10,157 bases of DNA from CAZTBB01 sp964611755. GTDB lineage: Bacteria; Pseudomonadota; Alphaproteobacteria; Micavibrionales; Micavibrionaceae. Location: the NCBI GenBank assembly GCA_964611755.1, contig CAZTBB010000064.1, positions 1 to 10,157 of the forward strand. Reading direction: 5' to 3'. Made by a program: the position numbers and the translations under genes. How positions within the stretch are numbered: the stretch's first letter is position 1; each line of letters starts with the position of its first letter. Under the pieces are notes generated by a model. The model worked only from the letters and a program-made list of their open reading frames with translations, did not search any database and was not told where the DNA came from. This document shows, in pieces, positions 5,204 through 10,157 of this stretch.

Positions 5204-6657
5204 GTGTCTCAGAAGAAACCATCCAAACCGTCTCCGACATGGCCGGTAAATATGATGCCGGGTTTGTCACAGATATTGAATCGGAAAAAGCACCGAAGGG
5301 TCTGAACGAAGATATTGTTCGTTTTATCTCGAACAAGAAGAACGAGCCGGAATGGATGTTGGAATGGCGCCTCAAGGCGTTCCGTCAATGGTTGGAAATG
5401 CCGGAACCGACATGGGCGAAGGTCGATCATGCGCCGATTGATTATCAAGATGTGCATTATTATGCCGCGCCGAAAAGCGATGATGATCGCCCGAAATCAT
5501 TGGATGAAGTTGACCCCAAGCTTTTGGAGACGTACGAGAAGCTGGGTATTCCTGTCCGCGAACAAGAAATTTTGGCGGGTGTGGCTGTGGACTATGTCTT
5601 CGATAGCGTCTCGGTTGCCACGACCTTTAAAGAAAAACTGAAAGAAGCAGGGGTTATTTTCTGTTCGATCTCCGAGGCCATACAGGATCATCCGGATTTG
5701 GTGAAGAAATATATGGGGTCGGTCGTACCGCCAGCGGACAACAAGCATGCCTGCCTGAATTCGGCCGTGTTTACAGATGGCTCTTTTGTGTATATCCCGC
5801 CGGGCGTGCGTTGCCCGATGGAGCTGTCGACCTATTTCCGCATCAATGAGATGAATACAGGCCAGTTCGAGCGCACCTTGATTATCGCCGATAAAGGCTC
5901 GTACGTGTCCTACCTTGAGGGCTGCACCGCGCCGATGCGCGATGAAAACCAGCTCCATGCCGCCGTTGTGGAATTGATCGCCCATGATGAGGCAGAGATC
6001 AAATATTCCACCGTGCAGAACTGGTATCCGGGTGATTTTGAAACAGGCAAGGGCGGGATTTATATTTTCGTGACCAAGCGCGGTCTATGTGAAGGGCACC
6101 ATTCAAAAATCAGCTGGACGCAGGTCGAGACAGGCTCCTCGATTACATGGAAATATCCTTCTTGTATCCTGAAAGGCGATTACTCTCAGGGTGAGTTTTA
6201 CTCGGTTGCCATTACCAATGGTCGCCAGCAGGCCGATACAGGTACAAAAATGATTCATATGGGCAAGGGCACACGCTCGCGCATTGTCTCCAAGGGGATT
6301 AGCGCAGGCCGCGGTGATCAAACCTATCGTGGGATTGTGAAGATTATGCCGCGCGCGGAAGGGGCCCGTAACTTTACGCAATGTGACTCGCTGTTAATTG
6401 GCGATCAATGCGGCGCGCATACCGTGCCCTATGTCGAGAGCAAGAACGCGAGTGCAAATCTCGAGCATGAGGCCACCACATCGAAAATCAGTGAAGACCA
6501 GATGTTCTATTGCCAGCAGCGCGGCCTGTCCGAAGAAGAGGCTGTGGCGCTGATCGTGAATGGTTTTGCCAAGGAAGTGATGCAAAACCTGCCGATGGAA
6601 TTCGCCGTGGAGGCACAAAAGTTAATTGGAATTAGTTTAGAAGGAAGTGTTGGATAA
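5200..6657 (+). CDS. sufB: Fe-S cluster assembly scaffold protein SufB
   Basis: SufB is the core scaffold subunit of the cytosolic SufBC2D complex, on which sulfur from SufS and iron are built into a cluster. The 485-residue product is full length (E. coli 495). Diagnostic segments are IPPGVRCPMELSTYF (Cys205), SYLEGCTAPMRDENQLH (Cys242), and the C-terminal QCGAHTVPYVESKNAS with Cys404, which by context corresponds to E. coli Cys405, the proposed sulfur/cluster residue. LEHEATTSKISEDQMFYCQQRG follows and holds the Glu implicated in cluster formation. No N-terminal CxxC is present. A ribosome binding site GAGGG (5189-5193) lies six bases upstream. It overlaps the regulator stop by four bases and shares one base with the sufC start. 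Confidence 0.98.
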   Translation: MSVSEETIQTVSDMAGKYDAGFVTDIESEKAPKGLNEDIVRFISNKKNEPEWMLEWRLKAFRQWLEMPEPTWAKVDHAPIDYQDVHYYAAPKSDDDRPKSLDEVDPKLLETYEKLGIPVREQEILAGVAVDYVFDSVSVATTFKEKLKEAGVIFCSISEAIQDHPDLVKKYMGSVVPPADNKHACLNSAVFTDGSFVYIPPGVRCPMELSTYFRINEMNTGQFERTLIIADKGSYVSYLEGCTAPMRDENQLHAAVVELIAHDEAEIKYSTVQNWYPGDFETGKGGIYIFVTKRGLCEGHHSKISWTQVETGSSITWKYPSCILKGDYSQGEFYSVAITNGRQQADTGTKMIHMGKGTRSRIVSKGISAGRGDQTYRGIVKIMPRAEGARNFTQCDSLLIGDQCGAHTVPYVESKNASANLEHEATTSKISEDQMFYCQQRGLSEEEAVALIVNGFAKEVMQNLPMEFAVEAQKLIGISLEGSVG

Positions 6658-7418
6658 TGATTAGAATAGACAATTTAAAAGCGCAGATTGAAACTGATGA
6701 TGGTGAAAAAGATATTCTGAAAGGGATTTCCTTGGATATTCCGGCCGGAGAGGTGCATGCGATTATGGGCCCGAACGGATCGGGGAAATCAACGCTCTCT
6801 TATGTCTTGGCGGGGCGTGATGATTATGATGTGACCGATGGGTCTATCACATTGGATGGGGACGATTTGCTCGAGCTTGATCCGGAAGAGCGCGCCGCAG
6901 CGGGCTTGTTCCTCGCGTTTCAATATCCGGTTGAAATTCCGGGCGTGAATATGAGCACCTTCCTGAAAACATCGATCAATGCCATCCGCAAGCAGCGCGG
7001 GCAGGATGAGCTGGATGCGCTTGGGATGCTGAAATTGATCAAAACCAAATGTGCCGAGCTCGGTATCTCCGAAGATATGATGAAGCGCGCGGTCAATGTC
7101 GGGTTTTCCGGCGGTGAGAAAAAGCGAAACGAAGTGTTGCAAATGGCAATGTTGGAGCCGAAATTCTGCGTGCTGGATGAAACCGATTCCGGTCTGGATA
7201 TTGATGCACTCAAGGTCGTGGCCGATGGTGTGAATGCGATGCGAAGCCCGGAGCGTTCCTTCCTTGTGATTACGCACTATCAACGCTTGCTCGATTACAT
7301 CAAGCCGGATGTTGTGCATGTGCTGGCTGGCGGGAAAATCGTGAAGACTGGTGGTCCGGAACTGGCACAAGAGCTAGAAGATAAGGGCTATGCCGATGTA
7401 ATCGGAGAGGCAGCGTAA
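6657..7418 (+). CDS. sufC: Fe-S assembly ATPase SufC
   Basis: SufC is the ABC-type ATPase of the SufBC2D complex; ATP hydrolysis drives the shape change that exposes the SufB-SufD interface. It is soluble, not a transporter. The 253-residue product has Walker A GPNGSGKST (38-46), a Q-loop in LFLAFQYPVEIPGV, the ABC signature as FSGGEKKR (Ser151-Glu154), Walker B FCVLDETDSGLD (Asp174, Glu175) and the H-loop ITHYQRLLDYI. The SGGEKKRNE signature and LDETDSGLDIDAL are specific to SufC. The ATG shares one base with the sufB stop (TAATG), with AAGGAAG (6641-6647) nine bases upstream inside the end of sufB. sufD follows after three bases. Confidence 0.98.
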   Translation: MIRIDNLKAQIETDDGEKDILKGISLDIPAGEVHAIMGPNGSGKSTLSYVLAGRDDYDVTDGSITLDGDDLLELDPEERAAAGLFLAFQYPVEIPGVNMSTFLKTSINAIRKQRGQDELDALGMLKLIKTKCAELGISEDMMKRAVNVGFSGGEKKRNEVLQMAMLEPKFCVLDETDSGLDIDALKVVADGVNAMRSPERSFLVITHYQRLLDYIKPDVVHVLAGGKIVKTGGPELAQELEDKGYADVIGEAA

Positions 7419-7421
7419 ATC

Positions 7422-8666
7422 ATGGGTGCAGAAGCAAAAATCATGACATTCCCTGTGAAATCACCCTATCAATGTGATACGGCCGAGCCATATACATCGT
7501 GCAAATTGCCGAAAGACACGCCCGATGAATGGAAAGAAGCGCGCAAAGAGGCCTATCACCGTTTTTGGGATCAGGGCTTGCCCTCATCCAAGTTAGAGCG
7601 GTTTAAATATACCAATATTGCCAAGGCAGTGAAGCAGTGGGACGGCGTTTTAGAGAAAACATCGTTTGAGATTTCCGATAGTGAGTACGTTGCTGACTTG
7701 AGCGAGGCTCTGGATAATCAGGATTGGGTTGGCCCGATGCTTGTCCGTGATCCGCCAGGATTAGAGCAATATGCGGATACAGCGCTTTGGGATTTGAATA
7801 GCGCGTATGTGCGTGATGGCATTGTCATTGATATTCCGGCCAATACAAAGGTTGAGGCACCGATTACACTGATCATCACCGGTCAGGATGATACATATAC
7901 CTCTGCGCGCATTATCGTGCGTTTAGGGCAGGGCGCCGAGTTAACTTTGATCGAGACGCAGGACGGCTCCGGTGAGTATTGGAAAAACCATGCGATGCAG
8001 GTTGAGCTCGGGAGCAATGCCAAATTTCATCACTACCGTTTACAAAAAGATAGCCAAGAGGCTGTCTATACACAAAATACACATGTGCGTGCGGATCACG
8101 ATGCAGCCTATGATCAATTTACTTTGACAATGGGTGCAGGGCTGAGCCGTAACCAAATTCACGGCGATATTATTGGCGCGGGCGCGGATATAAGTGTGAA
8201 CGGCATTAACTTGCTCACTGGAAAACAGGTCGGGGATACGACGATTTTGGTCGAGCACCAAGCACCCCATGCAACGTCAAACCAATTTATGCGTTCGCTG
8301 ATTGATGAGAGTGCGCGCGGCGTTTTCCAAGGAAAAGTCCATGTGCATCAAATTGCACAAAAGACAGATGGCTATCAGCTATCCAATGCTTTGCTTCTAT
8401 CACCTTTGGCGGAGATGGATACAAAGCCTGAGCTCGAGATCTATGCCGACGATGTCAAATGCTCGCACGGTGCTACTACAGGACAGCTTGATGAAGAACC
8501 ACTATTTTATCTACGCCAACGTGGCCTTAGTGAGGCGCAAGCCCGTCTTTTGATGATTACCGCTTTTGTAGAAGAGGTGATTGAAAAAATTGAGGATGAG
8601 GGGTTTGCCGAGCAAATTTCTCAGGAGTGTGAAACATGGCTCACCCAAGCGCTATCGAAGGCCTGA
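7422..8666 (+). CDS. sufD: Fe-S cluster assembly protein SufD
   Basis: SufD is the SufB paralogue that completes the SufBC2D scaffold and takes part in iron acquisition and cluster building at the SufB-SufD interface. The 414-residue length is typical. The N-terminal helical domain includes LPSSKLERFKYTNI, a beta-helix core follows, and the C-terminal block is DVKCSHGATTGQLDEEPLFY followed by LRQRG. Cys347 and His349 correspond by context to E. coli Cys358 and His360. The start at 7422 is three bases after sufC but lacks a well-placed ribosome binding site. ATG at 7443 (residue 8) is a possible alternative. The end overlaps the best sufS start by 31 bases. Confidence 0.96.
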   Translation: MGAEAKIMTFPVKSPYQCDTAEPYTSCKLPKDTPDEWKEARKEAYHRFWDQGLPSSKLERFKYTNIAKAVKQWDGVLEKTSFEISDSEYVADLSEALDNQDWVGPMLVRDPPGLEQYADTALWDLNSAYVRDGIVIDIPANTKVEAPITLIITGQDDTYTSARIIVRLGQGAELTLIETQDGSGEYWKNHAMQVELGSNAKFHHYRLQKDSQEAVYTQNTHVRADHDAAYDQFTLTMGAGLSRNQIHGDIIGAGADISVNGINLLTGKQVGDTTILVEHQAPHATSNQFMRSLIDESARGVFQGKVHVHQIAQKTDGYQLSNALLLSPLAEMDTKPELEIYADDVKCSHGATTGQLDEEPLFYLRQRGLSEAQARLLMITAFVEEVIEKIEDEGFAEQISQECETWLTQALSKA

Positions 8667-9892
8667 TGCCAAGCGATTTTTCGACATACCGGAATGATTT
8701 CCCCGCGCTTGCCCGAGAGATGAACGGCAAGCCATTGTCCTTTATGGATACAGCGGCCAGTGCCCAAAAGCCACAAGTCGTCATTGATGCGATGAATGAA
8801 GTGCTCGAGGGGGGGTATTCCAATATTCACCGCGGGCTGTATCAAATCTCGCAAGATCTAACGAGCTCCTTTGAGGCCGTGCGCGGTAAAGTTGCAAAGT
8901 TCTTGAATGCCGCGAGTGAAAAAGAGATTGTCTTTACGCGTAACACAACAGAAGCCATTAACTTGGTGGCGCAAAGTTGGGGGGGCACACATTTAAAGCC
9001 AGGTGATGAGATTATAATCTCGGCCATGGAACATCACGCCAATATTGTGCCTTGGCAATTACTGCGCGATCAGATTGGCGTAGAGATTAAGATTATCCCG
9101 ATAGATGATGCCGGTGTTCTGGATATGGAGGCGTATGAAGCGCTCTTATCGGAGCGCACAAAGTTGGTTTCTATTGTGCATATCTCCAATGCGCTCGGGA
9201 CGATTAACCCAGTTGAGGAGATCATTTCCAAGGCCAAAGCGTTTAACAATGACATTGCCGTTTTGGTGGATGCATCGCAATCTGTTGTCCATGGAAAGAT
9301 AGACGTACAGGCCATGAAGCCTGATTTTCTGGTGTTTACGGGCCATAAGCTTTATGGGCCGACGGGGGTTGGTGTGCTTTATGGCCGTTATGATATCTTG
9401 AATGCGATGCCTCCATATCAGGGCGGCGGTGATATGATCGAAGACGTACGCTTTGAGAAAACAACCTACCGTGAGGCACCTTATCGGTTTGAAGCGGGCA
9501 CGCCGGCGATCGTCGAAGTGATAGGACTGGGGGCTGCTGTGGATTATATGTTGGATATCCCTGTGGACAAACTTGTGGATCATGAAGCCGAGCTGCTGGA
9601 GTTTGGCACTGAGCAACTCTTAGCGATTGACGGGCTTTCAATGGTAGGAACGGCGCCGCATAAGGCCGGCGTAATGAGCTTCGTGATCGATGGTATGCAT
9701 CCTAGCGATATCGGGATGGTTCTGGATCAATGCGGTGTGGCTATTCGGACTGGCCATCATTGCTGTATGCCGCTGATGCAAAGGCTTGGCCATGATTCAA
9801 CGGCGCGCGCATCGATTGGCCTCTATACCAATAAAGATGATATAATGCAGTTAGTAGAAGGCCTGAAGAAGGCAAAGGAGTTATTTGCGTAA
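8636..9892 (+). CDS. sufS: Cysteine desulfurase SufS
   Basis: SufS is a PLP-dependent class V aminotransferase-fold enzyme that converts cysteine to alanine and holds the released sulfur as a persulfide for SufB. The 418-residue product has FMDTAASAQKP near the N-terminus, the TEAINLVA segment, MEHHANIVPWQ, the PLP lysine in FTGHKLYGPTGVG (Lys238) and the catalytic loop RTGHHCCMPLM. There Cys376 is the persulfide residue and is followed by a second Cys377. I chose ATG at 8636 because AGGAG (8623-8627) lies eight bases upstream. ATG at 8666 overlaps the sufD stop by one base (TGATG), has AAGG four bases upstream, and gives a protein ten residues shorter, also credible. No SufE or SufU gene is in view. 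Confidence 0.96.
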   Translation: MAHPSAIEGLMPSDFSTYRNDFPALAREMNGKPLSFMDTAASAQKPQVVIDAMNEVLEGGYSNIHRGLYQISQDLTSSFEAVRGKVAKFLNAASEKEIVFTRNTTEAINLVAQSWGGTHLKPGDEIIISAMEHHANIVPWQLLRDQIGVEIKIIPIDDAGVLDMEAYEALLSERTKLVSIVHISNALGTINPVEEIISKAKAFNNDIAVLVDASQSVVHGKIDVQAMKPDFLVFTGHKLYGPTGVGVLYGRYDILNAMPPYQGGGDMIEDVRFEKTTYREAPYRFEAGTPAIVEVIGLGAAVDYMLDIPVDKLVDHEAELLEFGTEQLLAIDGLSMVGTAPHKAGVMSFVIDGMHPSDIGMVLDQCGVAIRTGHHCCMPLMQRLGHDSTARASIGLYTNKDDIMQLVEGLKKAKELFA

Positions 9893-9893
9893 G

Positions 9894-10157
9894 ATGGAAC
9901 CTGTAGCGGATAAAAAAATGTTGGAAAACGCTCTTGGCGAAGACGGCTATGAGCAATTGGCCGAGCCGGGCAATATCGAGGCGAGCACGGATCATAAGCT
10001 TTGGCCATTGGTGAAGGCGGCTCTTAAGGAGATTTATGATCCTGAGATCCCCGTGAACATCTATGAGCTGGGCCTGATTTATAAAGTGGATATTGCCAAG
10101 GAAGAAGCGGGAGTTTGTGATGTTTTTGTTGAAATGACACTAACCTCCCCCGGATGC
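9894..10157 (+). CDS. sufT: SufT-like MIP18 (DUF59) family protein, 3' end cut by window
   Basis: SufT proteins are MIP18/DUF59-domain accessories of Fe-S cluster maturation and are commonly the gene after sufS in such operons. Eighty-eight residues are visible before the window ends. The DUF59 core begins around residue 38 with KAALKEIYDPEIPVNIYELG (DPEIP at 49-53) and runs to MTLTSPGC, which ends exactly at the window edge with the conserved Cys88. About 35 acidic residues precede the domain, a short N-terminal extension. The ATG is one base after the sufS stop. AAGGAG at 9875-9880 is 13 bases upstream, longer than usual, so coupling to sufS is likely. Confidence 0.9.
   Translation, partial: MEPVADKKMLENALGEDGYEQLAEPGNIEASTDHKLWPLVKAALKEIYDPEIPVNIYELGLIYKVDIAKEEAGVCDVFVEMTLTSPGC

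Noticed and set aside
5497..5985. 162-residue minus-strand frame opposite sufB
   Set aside because: It is antisense to conserved SufB coding sequence with no own ribosome binding site or neighbours.
6789..7370. 193-residue minus-strand frame opposite sufC
   Set aside because: Composition is rich in His, Gln and Ile in the way expected of an antisense shadow, and sufC on the plus strand is beyond doubt.

Overview
This window looks like chromosomal DNA from an alphaproteobacterium of moderate GC. The grounds are a Fur regulator lacking the CxxC zinc motif, a DUF1491-type protein, an Rrf2 'SUF system' regulator fused by overlap to sufBCDS-sufT, and a PrfC-type release factor. A deep lineage such as Micavibrionales or a Rhodospirillales-like group is possible, but I cannot fix the order from sequence alone. 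No tRNA, rRNA, CRISPR array, insertion sequence or prophage gene is visible.

Layout. (1) Bases 1-1108, plus strand: the 3' part of a fur gene, a Cys-containing 73-residue protein overlapping it by 4 bases, a DUF1491 protein, and a tiny entericidin-like lipoprotein. They are tightly packed and probably one transcript. (2) Bases 1112-2289, plus strand: a good promoter candidate followed by a perfect 9-bp inverted repeat, then two tandem genes that are diverged copies of one unrecognised family. This part is more AT-rich than what follows. (3) Bases 2358-3932, plus strand: prfC (RF3). (4) Bases 3910-4547, minus strand: two unrecognised genes, one with a C-terminal CxxC, convergent with prfC and divergent from the suf operon. 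(5) Bases 4745-10157, plus strand: sufR-like regulator, sufB, sufC, sufD, sufS and the start of sufT, nearly all joined by overlaps or gaps of 1-3 bases, so one operon that runs off the window.

How it fits together. SufB-SufC-SufD is the ATP-dependent Fe-S scaffold, SufS supplies sulfur from cysteine, SufT is a maturation accessory, and the Rrf2 regulator with three conserved cysteines probably senses cluster status. The 197-bp divergent region before the operon carries a 15-bp palindrome resembling alphaproteobacterial Fur/Mur sites and, next to it, a sequence close to the IscR type 1 motif. This suggests dual control by iron (Fur, possibly the one at the left edge) and by Fe-S status (the operon's own first gene). 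The least explained parts are the tandem paralogue pair with its upstream dyad and the minus-strand orphan pair.
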